A stretch of DNA of 64,000 nt from Rhodococcoides fascians NBRC 12155 = LMG 3623 (GCF_001894785.1 NZ_BCWW01000001.1:930001-994000); one strand, 5' to 3'. Shown: positions 8,272 to 19,824, counted from the stretch's first letter. The notes: a model not told the origin generated them from the sequence alone. Made by a program: numbers and translations.

Positions 8272-9018
8272 GTGTTGGAACCGACCGGGCCATTGCCTCC
8301 CGAAATCTATTGGCGACGCCGCGCACTCGCCATCGGTGCGGCCGTTGTCGTCCTCGGCTTGATCGTGTGGTTCATCGCCTCGCTCAGCGGTCGTTCCGAC
8401 GACCCCGAGGCCGCTCCGGCCGGGGTCGCAGCTCCGGCGACCACGTCCGCCCTGCCGTCGCCCAGCTCGTCTGCCACGCCCGGTGGTTCGGGTGGCTCCG
8501 GTGGTTCGGGTGAGGGATCGGGCGGTTCCGGTGGGTCCGGTGGTTCGGGCGGCGGTACCGACTCCGCGGCCGGCGGTGGCACGACAGCAGCAACGACCAG
8601 TGGTGCGCCCGCTCCGGCGATCGCCAACCAGTGCCCGGATCAGTCCCTCGCGATCAAGGTGACGCCCGAGAAGGCCACCTATCGCCTCGGCGAAGAGCCC
8701 GTGTTCACCGTCGTGATCACCAACATCGGGTCAGCGGAGTGCCAGCGCGACGTCGGTGCCGGGTTGCAGCAGGCACTCGTCTACACGCTCGACAATCAGC
8801 GCATCTGGTCCAACATCGACTGCTTCCCGAACGCTGCGTCGGATCTGCGAACCTTCAAGCCCGGTGAGCAGGCCGGCTTCACGGTGAAGTGGTCGGGCAC
8901 CAACTCGGTTCCCGGTTGCGGTGAAGAGCGCGTCCCGGTCGGCGTCGGTGCATACCAGGCCATCGCGCAGCTCGGCGAGCTCAAGAGCGTGCCGGAACCG
9001 TTCAACATCACCGGCTGA
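8272..9018 (+). CDS. Membrane-anchored extracytoplasmic protein (Rv3587c-like)
   Basis: 248 residues from GTG 8272. Order of parts: short cytoplasmic N-terminus, one membrane helix (about residues 18-41), a long Gly/Ser/Ala linker rich in GGSG units (to about 115), then a beta-rich extracytoplasmic domain starting at CPDQSLAIKVTPEKATY with four cysteines that could pair. Position next to canB and disA matches Rv3587c, a conserved membrane protein of unknown function in M. tuberculosis. No catalytic motif seen. Confidence 0.8.
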   Translation: MLEPTGPLPPEIYWRRRALAIGAAVVVLGLIVWFIASLSGRSDDPEAAPAGVAAPATTSALPSPSSSATPGGSGGSGGSGEGSGGSGGSGGSGGGTDSAAGGGTTAATTSGAPAPAIANQCPDQSLAIKVTPEKATYRLGEEPVFTVVITNIGSAECQRDVGAGLQQALVYTLDNQRIWSNIDCFPNAASDLRTFKPGEQAGFTVKWSGTNSVPGCGEERVPVGVGAYQAIAQLGELKSVPEPFNITG

Positions 9019-9033
9019 GTACGGTCGAATCTC

Positions 9034-9903
9034 ATGACCACCCCGACAGCGCTTGCCCGAGCGGCCTACACGACGCTCGAACCCTTCCATGTGACCGCGT
9101 ACTTCAATCCGGAACTCGGATCTGCGTACGAGGACACCGGACTCGACGGACATGCCTGGTACGTGGGCGCACGGGCCGCGCCGATGGGTCCGTGCGCGCC
9201 CAGCGTCGTCGCGGCTGCGTTCTACAACTTCAACCCGGTGTTGATCGAGCAGGCGTGGCCGGCCGCTGTGGCCGTCGGTCTGGATGCGGTGTCCGATCGT
9301 CGGTGGGCACTGCTCGACTCCGTCCTCGGCGCAGCCTTGGGTTCCTTGGCCTCCGAGCCCGATCTCGCGACCATCGCGGAGCGATTACGCAGCATCGGCG
9401 ACGCGGCGTCCTTCGCCGGCCGTCCTCTCGCAGCAGCATGGCATTCCACCGAACGACCCGACGTGCCTCATCTCGCCCTGTGGCATTCGATCACCGTGCT
9501 GCGTGAATGGCGGGGCGACGGCCACCTCGCCGCGTTGATCGACGCGGAACTCGACCCCGCGGAAGCAGCGGTATTTCACGAAGCCGTCCGCCCGACACCA
9601 CAGCCCGGGCGTCGAGCGCTCGGCAAGCGCATCACACAGCTGACGCGACAGTGGTCCGAGACCGAATGGGATTCGGCTGCAGAACGACTCGCCGTCCGGG
9701 GACTGCTCACCACTTCTGCCGAGGGGGAGACGTTGACCGAGGCCGGCACCGCTCTCGATCGGCACATCGAGGAGCGCACCGACGCCATGGCTTCGGCAGT
9801 GTGGAAGACCGTTCCGGATGCGGAGCAGCTGATCACGAGCGCACGGCCCTACGTGAAAGCCGTGATCGACGCTGGTTTCCTCCCGGGGACCAAGAAGCGG
9901 TAG
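9034..9903 (+). CDS. SalK/SCO6745-family protein
   Basis: 289 residues. The start LARAAYTTLEPFHVTAYF and the later GHAWYVGARAAPMGP are typical of the SCO6745 (SalK-type, helix-turn-helix-like) family found widely in actinobacteria. The C-terminal half (TRQWSETEWDSAAERLAVRGLL) looks like a winged-helix segment, but no experimental function is known for the family. It follows the Rv3587c-like gene by 15 bases and probably shares its transcript; it converges on disA with a 46-base gap. Confidence 0.8.
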   Translation: MTTPTALARAAYTTLEPFHVTAYFNPELGSAYEDTGLDGHAWYVGARAAPMGPCAPSVVAAAFYNFNPVLIEQAWPAAVAVGLDAVSDRRWALLDSVLGAALGSLASEPDLATIAERLRSIGDAASFAGRPLAAAWHSTERPDVPHLALWHSITVLREWRGDGHLAALIDAELDPAEAAVFHEAVRPTPQPGRRALGKRITQLTRQWSETEWDSAAERLAVRGLLTTSAEGETLTEAGTALDRHIEERTDAMASAVWKTVPDAEQLITSARPYVKAVIDAGFLPGTKKR

Positions 9904-9949
9904 GGGTTACCGGTTCTCCCAGTGGTCCCGGGTAGGGTCGTAGCGCTTC

Positions 9950-11035
9950 CTAGTCGTAGGGCCCGGAGATCGAGGCCTCTGCCAAGCGGGACAGTCCCTC
10001 ACGAATGTGTCTGGCCCACAGGCCGCCGATGCCGTCGACCGACTGCAGATCGGCGGCGGTTGCGGCCAGCAGGCCCTGCAAAGTGCCGAATGCGCCCACG
10101 AGTCGGTGAATCTGGCTGAACTGCAACCGCGGCACTCGCGTCAGTACGCGATAACCGCGCGGACTCATCGGGGTGTCCAACGCTTCGATGGTCGCGGGAT
10201 AACCGAATGCCCGGGACAGAGTCGTCAGGTCCAACAGGTCGACATCGGTCAGCTTGTCCAGCGCCGCGAGCGCTTTCTCCACACCGGTGGTGCTCGACGG
10301 TTCGTTGCCGGCGAGATAGTCGCGCACGATCAGTTGACGGTCGATGTCGTTGTCGCCCAACAACTCTTCGAGCTGAAGAGCGAGCTGACGGCCGTCGGTG
10401 CCGAGTTCGAGGACGTTCTGCTCGATTTCCACCGACACCCGTCGCACCATCTCGAGGCGCTGGGCGACGGTCAACGCGTCGCGCAGGGTCACGAAATCTT
10501 CGATCTCCACGACCGAGAGCTGACGCGTGTTCTCGTCGAGCCGGGCCTTGTATCGCTCGAGCGTGGCGACGGCCTGATTGGCGCGCGAGAGGATGGTGGC
10601 TGAGCCCTCGACGACGTGCCTGATGCCGCTGATGTAGACACTGACGATGCTCATCGACTGGCTCACGGAGACAACGGGATACCCGGTCTGCATCGCGGTT
10701 CGCTCGGCCGCGCGGTGTCGGGTGCCGGATTCGACGGTAGGAATCTTGTGGTCGGGGACGAGCTGAACATTGGCCCGAACGATGCGCTGCCCGTCGGTCG
10801 AAAGCACTACTGCGCCATCCATTTTCGACAGCTCGCGCAGTCGTGTCGGCGCGAACTCGACATCGAGCTCGAACCCGCCGTCGCAGATGGCCTCGACCTC
10901 TTCGTCGTAGCCCAGGACGATCAATCCGCCGGTGCGGCCGCGCAGGATTCGTTCGAGACCGTCCCGCAGGGCGGTGCCCGGTGCCAGTCGAGCGATGGTC
11001 TCGCGTAACGCCGGGGACTGCGCGGCGCCTTCCAT
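9950..11035 (-). CDS. disA: DNA integrity scanning protein / diadenylate cyclase DisA
   Basis: 361 residues from ATG 11035, which has GAGGGGG seven bases upstream. DisA is an octamer that makes c-di-AMP from two ATP and stops when bound to branched DNA. The DAC domain shows DGA (73-75) and the phosphate-binding GTRHR (104-108); a helical spine follows, and the C-terminus has the RuvA-like helix-hairpin-helix ([17 protein letters not shown]). Placed downstream of radA on the same strand, as in most actinobacteria and Bacillus; RadA is known to modulate DisA in other species. Confidence 0.96.
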   Translation of the reverse strand: MEGAAQSPALRETIARLAPGTALRDGLERILRGRTGGLIVLGYDEEVEAICDGGFELDVEFAPTRLRELSKMDGAVVLSTDGQRIVRANVQLVPDHKIPTVESGTRHRAAERTAMQTGYPVVSVSQSMSIVSVYISGIRHVVEGSATILSRANQAVATLERYKARLDENTRQLSVVEIEDFVTLRDALTVAQRLEMVRRVSVEIEQNVLELGTDGRQLALQLEELLGDNDIDRQLIVRDYLAGNEPSSTTGVEKALAALDKLTDVDLLDLTTLSRAFGYPATIEALDTPMSPRGYRVLTRVPRLQFSQIHRLVGAFGTLQGLLAATAADLQSVDGIGGLWARHIREGLSRLAEASISGPYD

Positions 11036-11163
11036 GGCCAACCCCCTCGTGTCGTAACGGCATGCGGCAGATCTGGAGCTCGTGCCCAACAAAGACTAAC
11101 GCGCCGCCGAATGCGGGCCACGCCGTTGCACACGGGCAGCGCCGTAAAGGGTACCGCCCGGTG

Positions 11164-12561
11164 TCATACCGGCCGCATACGCGTGTACGTCAGGGCCTCG
11201 CCGACGTTGGTGACGGTTTTGACCTTGATGCCGGGCGGGATGGGGCCCGCGTCCTCGGGGACGATGGCGTAGTTGAACCCCAGTCTGGCTGCCTCGGCGA
11301 GGCGGCGCCCGAGCCCGGCGACGCGTCGTACCTCGCCGGCGAGCCCTACTTCCCCCAGAATCACCATTCCTGCGGGCAACGGTTGATCACGCACCGCCGA
11401 CGCCACCGCAGCTGCCAGAGCCAGATCTGCGGACGGCTCACTCGTGCGCATCCCGCCGACCGTCGCGGCATAGACCTCGGCCTTGGACACCTTCACGCCG
11501 CACCGGCGTTCCAGGACGGCCAGAATCATCGCGACACGGGCGTGATCGAGTCCGCTGACCGCGCGTCGCGGTGACGGCATCGCGGTGTCGACGATCAGTG
11601 CCTGCAACTCGGCCAGCAGCGGTCGCTTGCCGTCCATCGTGACGGTGACGGCGGTCCCGGGGACGGCGTCGTTGCGGTGATGCAGGAACAGCCCGGACGG
11701 GTCACTGATGCCGACGATTCCGGTCTCCCGCAATTCGAAGCAGCCCACCTCGTCCGAGGCGCCGAACCGGTTCTTGACGCCGCGAATCATGCGCAGCGTG
11801 GAGTGCTTGTCGCCCTCGAAATTGAGGACGACGTCGACGAGGTGTTCGAGCGAGCGTGGACCTGCCACCGCGCCTTCCTTCGTCACGTGCCCCACGAGCA
11901 GAACGGCGACTCCGGTGGTCTTGGCCAGCGTGGTCAACGCACTGGTGATGGCGCGGACCTGAGTGACACCGCCGATGACGCCGTCGACGTCGGCGGCGAG
12001 CATCGTCTGCACCGAATCGACGATCAACAGGCTGGGCTTGACCTGTTCCACATGTCCGAACACGGTTGCCAGATCGGACTCGGCGGCGAGAAAGACGCGC
12101 TCGTGCACCGCGCCGGTACGGTCTGCCCGCAGCCGAACCTGCCCTGCCGATTCCTCGCCGGTGACGTAGAGCGCGCGGCGATCGGGAGCCGAACGCGCCC
12201 ACCGATGCACCACCTCGAGCAGCAGCGTCGACTTGCCGACGCCCGGCTCACCGGCCAGCAGAACGACCGAACCGGGGACCAGACCGCCGCCGAGGACACG
12301 ATCGAACTCGTCGATGCCGGTGGTGTTCGCCTGCGAGGTTGCGCTGCTGATGGTCGTCAGTGCAGCTGCGGGCGTCGTCGGGATCATGGCACCGCCGCCC
12401 GAGCGGAGCGCCGATGCACCTGCGCGCGACGTGAGCGGTGCCGCGGTGGCCTGGACCTCGTCCATCGAGCCCCAGTCGCCGCATTCGGGACACCGACCGA
12501 CCCACTTGGAGACCGAATGATGACACGCGGAGCAGCGGTAGCTCGACTTCAGTTTGACCAC
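11164..12561 (-). CDS. radA: DNA repair protein RadA
   Basis: 465 residues. A hexameric branch-migration helicase that helps RecA in recombination. N-terminal zinc finger with Cys10, Cys13, Cys24 and Cys27; RecA-like domain with Walker A GEPGVGKST and Walker B LLIVDSVQ; the RadA-specific KNRFG motif; and a C-terminal Lon-protease-like domain (VSGLDHARVAMILAVLERR). Start ATG at 12561 is the only one that keeps the zinc finger intact. It sits between lpqE and disA, all on the minus strand, in the order of M. tuberculosis Rv3584-Rv3586. Confidence 0.96.
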   Translation of the reverse strand: MVKLKSSYRCSACHHSVSKWVGRCPECGDWGSMDEVQATAAPLTSRAGASALRSGGGAMIPTTPAAALTTISSATSQANTTGIDEFDRVLGGGLVPGSVVLLAGEPGVGKSTLLLEVVHRWARSAPDRRALYVTGEESAGQVRLRADRTGAVHERVFLAAESDLATVFGHVEQVKPSLLIVDSVQTMLAADVDGVIGGVTQVRAITSALTTLAKTTGVAVLLVGHVTKEGAVAGPRSLEHLVDVVLNFEGDKHSTLRMIRGVKNRFGASDEVGCFELRETGIVGISDPSGLFLHHRNDAVPGTAVTVTMDGKRPLLAELQALIVDTAMPSPRRAVSGLDHARVAMILAVLERRCGVKVSKAEVYAATVGGMRTSEPSADLALAAAVASAVRDQPLPAGMVILGEVGLAGEVRRVAGLGRRLAEAARLGFNYAIVPEDAGPIPPGIKVKTVTNVGEALTYTRMRPV

Positions 12562-12614
12562 GTCGGAAGCCTAACGATCGGCACCGACAGGTCCGGTGAC
12601 CTCGTGCGGAGGGG

Positions 12615-13223
12615 TCAGTGCCCGCCGCTGTGCTCGGAGACTGCCTCTTCGGAGCGCTCGAGTTCGTGACCGGCGTCGACGGGGACGTTGACGACAACAT
12701 CGCCCGCATTGGCGAACTCGAAGGTGACCGGCAGCGTCAGGCCCGGGCGCACGTTCTCGCTGATGTCGGCCATCTCGACCTTGATGAGCTGGATCGGAAG
12801 CAGAGGATCGTCCAGCTGCGTGTCGGCGGGTGATCCGGCACCGAGCGCGGTCAGCGGAGCGATCTCGGTGCTGCCCGGTTCTGCCTCGTCGACGATGGTG
12901 ACCTGAGCCTCGGGAGAGGAGATCCCGGTCAGCTCGTCCGCCACGGCGGGGTTGGCGTTGATGGCCGTGAACCCGAGCTCGACGGTGCCGCCGGGCTCGA
13001 TGCTGTACTCCTCGGAGGAGGGGTACACGACGTGCACGTTGCGAAGCTGAATGTCTCCGACGTCGACGGAATTGCCGTTGACCGCCGCGACCTGAGTGGC
13101 CGTCTGCGAGATCTGACCTGCGCCGCAGGCGGTGAGCACGAGGGTGCCACCAGCGAGAAGCGCGAGGGCGGCGGCCGTTCTGCGATGGCGGCCAAGCGGT
13201 GTCGCAGCGTCGATTGCAGTCAC
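12615..13223 (-). CDS. lpqE: LpqE-like lipoprotein
   Basis: 202 residues from GTG 13223, which has GGAGG about nine bases upstream. A lipoprotein signal peptide ends in LVLTAC, making Cys33 the lipid-modified residue. The mature protein has a beta-rich, copper-chaperone-like look (IQLRNVHVVYP, then GLTLPVTFEFANAGDV) seen in LpqE and related DUF461/PCuAC-like proteins, and ends in a His-containing tail (SEHSGGH). No metal-site motif can be assigned with confidence. It precedes radA by 53 bases and may be co-transcribed with it. Function in mycobacteria is unknown. Confidence 0.82.
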   Translation of the reverse strand: MTAIDAATPLGRHRRTAAALALLAGGTLVLTACGAGQISQTATQVAAVNGNSVDVGDIQLRNVHVVYPSSEEYSIEPGGTVELGFTAINANPAVADELTGISSPEAQVTIVDEAEPGSTEIAPLTALGAGSPADTQLDDPLLPIQLIKVEMADISENVRPGLTLPVTFEFANAGDVVVNVPVDAGHELERSEEAVSEHSGGH

Positions 13224-14035
<812 letters not shown>

Positions 14036-14039
<4 letters not shown>

Positions 14040-14701
14040 ACGGTACCGCCGGCGACGTTGTCGCCCTGGTACCCGCAGCAGGTAAAGGCCTTCGGCTCGG
14101 ACACGACGAGCCGAAGGCTTTCGTCTGTCTGGGTACCGACTCTCTTCTCGCGCGGTCCGTGGACGGACTGCGTGCCTCGGGTGCCGTCGACCGCATCGTC
14201 GTCATCGTGCCCGTCGATCTGCTCGACGCGGCCCGCGGGCTCGTCGGCGACGACGTCATCGTCGTGGCAGGCGGCCGCGAACGCACCGATTCGGTGCGCG
14301 CCGGTCTCGCCGTCGTCGGAGACGCTTCGGTCGTGCTCGTCCACGACGCCGCTCGCGCTCTCACCCCGCCCGGGTTGATCGCCCGCGTCGTCGCCGAGGT
14401 CCGAGCCGGACGACCAGCGGTCATCCCGGTGCTGCCCGTCGTCGACACCGTCAAGGAAGTCGACCTCATGGGCGCTGTGGTCGGCACGCCCGATCGCGCG
14501 AGTCTGCGTGCGGTCCAGACCCCGCAGGGCTTCGACGCCGACGTCCTGCGTCGCGCCTATGCCGCCGCTACCGACATCTCCACCGACGATGCGGGACTGG
14601 TCGAGCGCATCGGCGAGACGGTGCACACCATCGTCGGCGACGCGCTCGCATTCAAGATCACCACTCCGCACGACCTACTACTGGCAGAGGCGCTCCTATG
14701 A
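14036..14701 (+). CDS. ispD: 2-C-methyl-D-erythritol 4-phosphate cytidylyltransferase
   Basis: 221 residues. Third step of the MEP isoprenoid pathway: CTP plus methylerythritol phosphate to CDP-ME. The nucleotide-binding loop [10 protein letters not shown] with the following PKAF, the VHDAARAL motif and AVQTPQGF are all present. GTG 14036 gives the usual N-terminus ([11 protein letters not shown]); there is no clear ribosome binding site because the spacer is a repeat, so translation may depend on carD. Overlaps ispF by four bases (ATGA). Confidence 0.95.
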
Positions 14702-15162
14702 GAGTCGGCATCGGCACCGACGTCCACCCCATCGCTCCCGGCCGACCCTGCTGGCTGGCCGGACTGCTCTTCGAGGACGCGGACGGTCTCGAGGGCCACT
14801 CCGACGGCGACGTCGCCGCGCACGCGCTGTGTGACGCCCTGCTGTCCGCTGCGGGCCTGGGCGATCTGGGGTCGGTCTTCGGTACCGGGCGTCCGGAGTG
14901 GGACGGGGTCAGTGGAGCCGCGATGCTGACCGAGGTACGACGGTTGCTCGACGCCGACGGGTTTGCGGTCGGCAACGCTGCGGTGCAGATCATCGGTAAT
15001 CGGCCCAAGATCGGACCGCGCCGCGTCGAGGCGCAGGACGTTCTCTCGGGTGTGCTCGGTGCACCGGTGTCGGTGTCCGCGACCACCACCGATGGGCTCG
15101 GGCTGACCGGTCGCGGCGAAGGAATCGCGGCCGTCGCGACCGCACTTGTCATGACGAGGTAA
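14698..15162 (+). CDS. ispF: 2-C-methyl-D-erythritol 2,4-cyclodiphosphate synthase
   Basis: 154 residues, typical length. Cyclises CDP-ME 2-phosphate with loss of CMP in a zinc-dependent trimer. Visible motifs: GTDVHPI with the metal-binding Asp and His, [12 protein letters not shown] with the third ligand His, and DLGSVFGT, with NRPKIGPRR late on. Translationally coupled to ispD by an ATGA overlap. The next gene, cysS, starts 24 bases on. Confidence 0.96.
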   Translation: MRVGIGTDVHPIAPGRPCWLAGLLFEDADGLEGHSDGDVAAHALCDALLSAAGLGDLGSVFGTGRPEWDGVSGAAMLTEVRRLLDADGFAVGNAAVQIIGNRPKIGPRRVEAQDVLSGVLGAPVSVSATTTDGLGLTGRGEGIAAVATALVMTR

Positions 15163-15185
15163 AACCACCGGTAGCATTGCTGGTC

Positions 15186-16601
15186 GTGACCCTTCACCTA
15201 CACGACACCGAGACGAGGGCCCTGCGGGAATTCACCCCCTTGGTCCCTGGCCATGTATCGGTGTACCTGTGTGGGGCAACGGTGCAGGGTGAGCCTCACG
15301 TCGGCCACGTACGCAGCGGAGTGGCGTTCGACGTCCTGCGCCGCTGGCTGTTGGCACACGACTACGACGTCGCTTTCGTTCGCAACGTGACGGACATCGA
15401 CGACAAGATCCTGAACAAGGCGCGCGACGCCGGTCGTCCGTGGTGGGAGTGGGCGGCAACGTACGAGCGTTCGTTCACCTGGGCCTACGACCGACTCGGT
15501 GTGCTGCCGCCGTCCGCCGAACCGCGTGCGACGGGCCACATCACTCAGATGGTTCAGATGATCGAGCGGCTGATCGAGCGTGGGCACGCGTATGCCGATT
15601 CGTGCGGAGACGTGTACTTCGACGTACAGAGTTTCCCGAGTTACGGCGCGTTGTCCGGTCACAAGCTCGACGACGTACACCAGGGCGAGAGCGTTGCCGA
15701 GGGCAAGCGCGATCCTCGCGACTTCACACTGTGGAAGGGTGCCAAGCCCGGCGAGCCCTCGTGGCCGACGCCGTGGGGTCCAGGCCGTCCCGGCTGGCAT
15801 CTCGAGTGCTCGGCGATGGCGGAGACGTACCTCGGCGCGGACTTCGACATCCATTGTGGCGGACTCGATCTGGTGTTTCCGCATCACGAGAACGAGCGGG
15901 CTCAATCCATGGCGGCCGGCGACGGCTTCTCGCGCTACTGGCTGCACAACGGCTGGGTGACGATGGGCGGCGAGAAGATGTCCAAGTCTCTCGGCAACGT
16001 CCTCTCGGTACCCAACGTGCTCAAAAAGGTTCGGCCGCAAGAACTTCGGTTCTACCTCGGTGGCGCGCACTATCGCTCGATGCTGGAATACTCCGACACT
16101 GCGCTCGAGACCGCGGCGGTGACGTACCGGGGCATCGAAGGGTTCGTCCGGCGAGCCGTCGAACGTGCCGGTGACGTACCGATGGGCAAGTGGACCGCCG
16201 GGTTTGCCGCGGCTCTCGACGACGATCTCGGTGTGCCCAAAGCGTTGGCCGAGATTCACGCCACCGTCACCCTCGGCAACACCGCCCTCGAGTCCGGTGA
16301 TCTACCGGCAGCCGTGGAGCATGCGGGCAGCGTGCGGGCGATGCTCGACATCCTCGGTGTCGACCCCCTCGATCCGCACTGGTCGAGCGACAGTGGTTCG
16401 GACGCAGGAGCTCTCGGTGCACTCGGCGTTCTCGTCGAGGCCGAGCTGGAGCGTCGAGCAACGGCGAAGGCGACCAAGGACTGGGCCGTCGCCGACGAGA
16501 TACGCGATCGACTGGCGCAAGCCGGAGTCGATGTGACAGATACACCCAACGGGCCCGAATGGTCGCTGGGTACGAGCAAGACCGACGAAGCAGGTTTGTG
16601 A
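15186..16601 (+). CDS. cysS: Cysteinyl-tRNA synthetase
   Basis: 471 residues from GTG 15186 ([10 protein letters not shown]), which fits homologues better than the TTG nine bases upstream. Class I synthetase: HIGH-type motif [13 protein letters not shown] motif EKMSKSLGN, and zinc ligands in YLCGATV, HLECSA and [15 protein letters not shown]. The C-terminal part has the DALR-like helical domain ending in [11 protein letters not shown]. The gene position after ispF and before rlmB, and its likeness to M. tuberculosis CysS1 (Rv3580c), separate it from MshC, the mycothiol ligase paralogue. Confidence 0.96.
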   Translation: MTLHLHDTETRALREFTPLVPGHVSVYLCGATVQGEPHVGHVRSGVAFDVLRRWLLAHDYDVAFVRNVTDIDDKILNKARDAGRPWWEWAATYERSFTWAYDRLGVLPPSAEPRATGHITQMVQMIERLIERGHAYADSCGDVYFDVQSFPSYGALSGHKLDDVHQGESVAEGKRDPRDFTLWKGAKPGEPSWPTPWGPGRPGWHLECSAMAETYLGADFDIHCGGLDLVFPHHENERAQSMAAGDGFSRYWLHNGWVTMGGEKMSKSLGNVLSVPNVLKKVRPQELRFYLGGAHYRSMLEYSDTALETAAVTYRGIEGFVRRAVERAGDVPMGKWTAGFAAALDDDLGVPKALAEIHATVTLGNTALESGDLPAAVEHAGSVRAMLDILGVDPLDPHWSSDSGSDAGALGALGVLVEAELERRATAKATKDWAVADEIRDRLAQAGVDVTDTPNGPEWSLGTSKTDEAGL

Positions 16602-17584
16602 TGGCAGGCAATTCGAGTAGGCGCGGCGCAATCCGCAAGGACGGCACCAAGAAGGGTCAGGTCGCCGGATCCGGAGGCAAGCGTCGTAAGGGCCTCGAGG
16701 GCCGCGGCGCAACACCCCCCGCCTCCGAGCGCACCAAGCATCCCGCAGCGCGTCGGGCCAAGCTCGCCGAGAAGTCCGCGCAGAACCGTGGCGGTACCAC
16801 CGGAGGACGCGCGGGTGGACGTCCGGCCGGACGCAAGGCAGAAGACGGTCCCGAGGTGGTACTCGGGCGCAACCCGGTCGTCGAGTGCCTGCGTGCAGGC
16901 GTGCCCGCCACCGCCCTGTGGGTTGCCGTCGGCACCGACAGCGACGATCGACTCAAGGAAGCCGTGCAACGCGCAGGCGACGCACGGATCTCCATCCTCG
17001 AAGTTCCCCGCTCCGATCTGGACAAGCTCAGCGCCAACGGACTGCACCAGGGCCTCGCCCTGCAGGTGCCGCCGTACCGCTACGCGCACCCCGACGATCT
17101 GATCTCGAACGCGCGCACGCACCAGGAACCCGCACTGCTCGTGGCGCTCGACAACATTACCGACCCGCGTAACCTCGGTGCCGTCGTGCGTTCGGTGGCC
17201 GCGTTCGGTGGCCACGGCGTCGTGATTCCGCAGCGTCGCAGCGCCAGCGTGTCGGCCGTGGCGTGGCGCACCAGCGCCGGTGCCGCAGCCCGACTGCCCA
17301 TCGCGCGGGCGGTCAATCTGACTCGTACACTGAAGGATTGGCAGTCCAAGGGCGTCACCGTCGTCGGCCTCGACGCAGGCGGCGACACCGACCTCGACAC
17401 CTTCGACGGTAAGGGACCGGTCGTCATCGTCGTCGGATCCGAGGGCAAGGGCCTCTCGCGTCTGGTCAGCGAGACCTGCGACCACATCCTGTCGATCCCG
17501 ATGGCCGGGCCGGTGGAATCGCTCAACGCATCCGTCGCTGCGGGCGTCGTGCTGGCCGACATCGCGCGTCAGCGTCGAGGCTGA
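16601..17584 (+). CDS. rlmB: 23S rRNA 2'-O-methyltransferase RlmB (TrmH/SpoU family)
   Basis: 327 residues. A very basic N-terminal tail rich in Arg/Lys/Gly (about 75 residues) precedes a substrate-binding domain ([14 protein letters not shown]) and the SPOUT methyltransferase domain with its three motifs: [26 protein letters not shown] and [18 protein letters not shown]. The family methylates G2251 of 23S rRNA in E. coli. The ATG at 16601 overlaps the cysS stop by one base (TGATG). The long basic tail is usual in actinobacterial members. Confidence 0.92.
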   Translation: MAGNSSRRGAIRKDGTKKGQVAGSGGKRRKGLEGRGATPPASERTKHPAARRAKLAEKSAQNRGGTTGGRAGGRPAGRKAEDGPEVVLGRNPVVECLRAGVPATALWVAVGTDSDDRLKEAVQRAGDARISILEVPRSDLDKLSANGLHQGLALQVPPYRYAHPDDLISNARTHQEPALLVALDNITDPRNLGAVVRSVAAFGGHGVVIPQRRSASVSAVAWRTSAGAAARLPIARAVNLTRTLKDWQSKGVTVVGLDAGGDTDLDTFDGKGPVVIVVGSEGKGLSRLVSETCDHILSIPMAGPVESLNASVAAGVVLADIARQRRG

Positions 17585-17602
17585 GGTTGCGCAGGGTCGG
17601 GA

Positions 17603-18457
17603 TCAGCCGACAGCGCGGAACTGGATTCGCGTTCCGGGGGTCAGTTGCGCGGCGGCGGACACATCGTTCGCGGTGACGACGGCGATCACCGGATAGCCGC
17701 CCGTGACGGGATGGTCGGCGAGAAACAACACCGGCTGTCCTGATGGTGGCACCTGTAGTGCCCCGAGAACCATTCCCTCGCTGGGCAATTCGTCGTCGAC
17801 CGCGCGGGTCAAGGGCTCCACGCCGTCGAGCCTGATGCCGACGCGATCCGAATCCTGCGTGACCGTCCATGGCTGCTGCACCAGAACCGATCGGGCATGC
17901 TCGGTGAACCAGTCCTCGCGCGGGCCGAACGTGATGTGCAGTGTCTGCTCGAGCGGGTTCGGTACTACGAAATCCGTTGCAGGCCACTGGTCTGTGGCGT
18001 CGCCGACCGGGAGCACCGTCCCGGGGGAGAGTCGATCGGGCCCGAGGCCCGACATCGTGTCCGTCGATCTGCTGCCGAGAACCGGAGGGACGTCGATGCC
18101 TCCCCGGACGGCGAGGTAGCTGCGCAGACCCGATGTGGGCGGCGACAGAGTCAACTCCTGCCCGGCTCGGACCACGAGCGTCGAATGCAGTCCCTGCACG
18201 GTGCCGTCCACGCGGCAGATCACGTGCGCTCCGGTGACGGCCATGACGGCGTCGAACTCGGCTCGGACCTGCAGGCCACCGAACGTCACTTCCAGGGTGG
18301 CGGCCCCGAAGTCGTTGCCCACCAGACGGTTTGCCGCATCGTGTGAACGCAGATCCGCTGCACCGGACCGTCCGACGCCCACCGCCGCGTGGCCACGTCG
18401 TCCACGATCCTGGACGGTGCACAGCGGTCCCGTCTGCAGGACGGTCAGGGTCTTCAT
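17603..18457 (-). CDS. pxpC: 5-oxoprolinase subunit PxpC
   Basis: 284 residues of the biotin-dependent carboxyltransferase-like / AHS2 family. Together with PxpA and PxpB it makes the ATP-dependent prokaryotic 5-oxoprolinase that opens 5-oxoproline to glutamate. Family signatures: VQDRGRRGHAAVGVGRSGAAD near the N-terminus, TLEVTFGG, and later PSEGMVLGALQVPPSGQPV with DHPVTGGYP. Start overlaps the pxpB stop by four bases. Converges on rlmB with an 18-base gap. Confidence 0.93.
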   Translation of the reverse strand: MKTLTVLQTGPLCTVQDRGRRGHAAVGVGRSGAADLRSHDAANRLVGNDFGAATLEVTFGGLQVRAEFDAVMAVTGAHVICRVDGTVQGLHSTLVVRAGQELTLSPPTSGLRSYLAVRGGIDVPPVLGSRSTDTMSGLGPDRLSPGTVLPVGDATDQWPATDFVVPNPLEQTLHITFGPREDWFTEHARSVLVQQPWTVTQDSDRVGIRLDGVEPLTRAVDDELPSEGMVLGALQVPPSGQPVLFLADHPVTGGYPVIAVVTANDVSAAAQLTPGTRIQFRAVG

Positions 18458-19056
18458 GTCGACTCGAATCGGACGGTGGTGCCGGGTGTGAGCAGTGCCG
18501 GTGGAGTGCGCTCACTGTCCCACAGCGTCACGTCGCTGCGGCCGATCAGCTGCCATCCCCCGGGTGAGGATCGCGGGTAGATGCCGGAGAACTCGCCGGC
18601 CAGACCCACTGCGCCTGCCGGGACGCTGGTGCGCGGTGAATCACGCCGCGGCACGTGCAGTCGGGTGTCGGTGCCGACGAGGTAGCCGAAGCCGGGCGCG
18701 AAGCCGCCGAACGCGACCGTCCAGGTCTGTTGCGTATGCGCTGCAACCACTTCGGCGACGGACAGGCCCGTCAGGCGGGCGACGTCGTCGAGATCTGCGC
18801 CGTCGTAGGAGACGGGAATCGTGACCGCCTCGGATGCGGCAGTGGGGTCGTCGACAGCGGGTTCCAGCGCCGCGACCCACTCGAGTATCGGTGCCGGTGC
18901 CCCGTCGAAGATCACCAGCACGGTGCGGGCGGCAGGGACCAGATCGACGACCGCGTCCGGCCGTTCGCGGACCATGGACCGGTGGTACGACATGGTCTCG
19001 GGCAGGTCGGCGAACTCGATCAGCAGCGCGTTCTCGCCTGCGGGTAGGAGGCGCAT
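18454..19056 (-). CDS. pxpB: 5-oxoprolinase subunit PxpB
   Basis: 200 residues of the KipI/AHS1 family. Diagnostic segment FGGFAPGFGYLVG with the following [17 protein letters not shown] and PRSSPGGWQLIGRS. In B. subtilis the homologue KipI also inhibits the KinA kinase, but in the PxpABC arrangement it is an enzyme subunit. The ATG at 19056 overlaps the pxpA stop by one base and its stop overlaps pxpC by four, so the three subunits are coupled. Confidence 0.93.
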   Translation of the reverse strand: MRLLPAGENALLIEFADLPETMSYHRSMVRERPDAVVDLVPAARTVLVIFDGAPAPILEWVAALEPAVDDPTAASEAVTIPVSYDGADLDDVARLTGLSVAEVVAAHTQQTWTVAFGGFAPGFGYLVGTDTRLHVPRRDSPRTSVPAGAVGLAGEFSGIYPRSSPGGWQLIGRSDVTLWDSERTPPALLTPGTTVRFEST

Positions 19057-19814
19057 CAGACGAAGGGTGTGATGTCGACAGCGTTGACGCGCAACAGATC
19101 CCGCACGGCATCCGCCATCGCCACCGCGCCGGGGGAGTCGCCGTGCAAGCAGATCGATTCGGCGCGGACTTCGACCGTTGTGCCGTCCACTGCTTCGACC
19201 GTACCGTCGGTGATCATCGTCAGTACCCGCTTGGCGACCGCCTCCGGGTCGCCGAGCACGGCTCCCGGTTCCGAGCGCGAGACCAGAGTTCCCTGTGGGG
19301 TGTAGGCGCGATCGGCGAAAGCCTCTGCGACCGTGCGTAACCCGACGCGTTCGGCTTCGTCGAGGAATGCCGAACCGGGCAGTCCGAGTACCGGCAGGTG
19401 CGGGTCGTACGCGGCGACTGCCTCGGCGACGGCTTTCGCTTGCTCGCGGTGATGCACGATCGCGTTGTACAGCGCACCGTGCGGTTTGACGTACGTGACG
19501 GCCGAACCGGCAACTCGGGCAAGGCCGTCGAGGGCACCGATCTGATAGATGACGTCGGCGGTGAGATCTGCGGGGGTGACGTCGAGAAAGCGTCGACCGA
19601 ATCCGGCGAGGTCCTGATAGCCGACCTGAGCCCCGATCCGCACGCCTGCGTTCGCAGCCGAGCGACACGTGCGCAGCAGAGTGGTCGGATCACCGGCGTG
19701 AAAGCCGCACGCGACGTTGGCACTGGACACCACTGCGAGCATCGCGTCGTCGTCGCCCAGAGTCCACGCACCGTAGCTTTCGCCGAGATCGGCGTTGAGA
19801 TCGATGGCCGTCAC
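19056..19814 (-). CDS. pxpA: 5-oxoprolinase subunit PxpA (LamB/YcsF family)
   Basis: 252 residues from GTG 19814, which begins the family's N-terminus directly ([14 protein letters not shown]). Other markers: [56 protein letters not shown] and CLHGDSPGA. The start is only ten bases after the stop of the metal-transporter permease, with a weak AAGG ahead, so it is very probably in the same transcript as the zinc importer. Confidence 0.93.
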   Translation of the reverse strand: MTAIDLNADLGESYGAWTLGDDDAMLAVVSSANVACGFHAGDPTTLLRTCRSAANAGVRIGAQVGYQDLAGFGRRFLDVTPADLTADVIYQIGALDGLARVAGSAVTYVKPHGALYNAIVHHREQAKAVAEAVAAYDPHLPVLGLPGSAFLDEAERVGLRTVAEAFADRAYTPQGTLVSRSEPGAVLGDPEAVAKRVLTMITDGTVEAVDGTTVEVRAESICLHGDSPGAVAMADAVRDLLRVNAVDITPFV

Positions 19815-19824
19815 CTTGGACAGT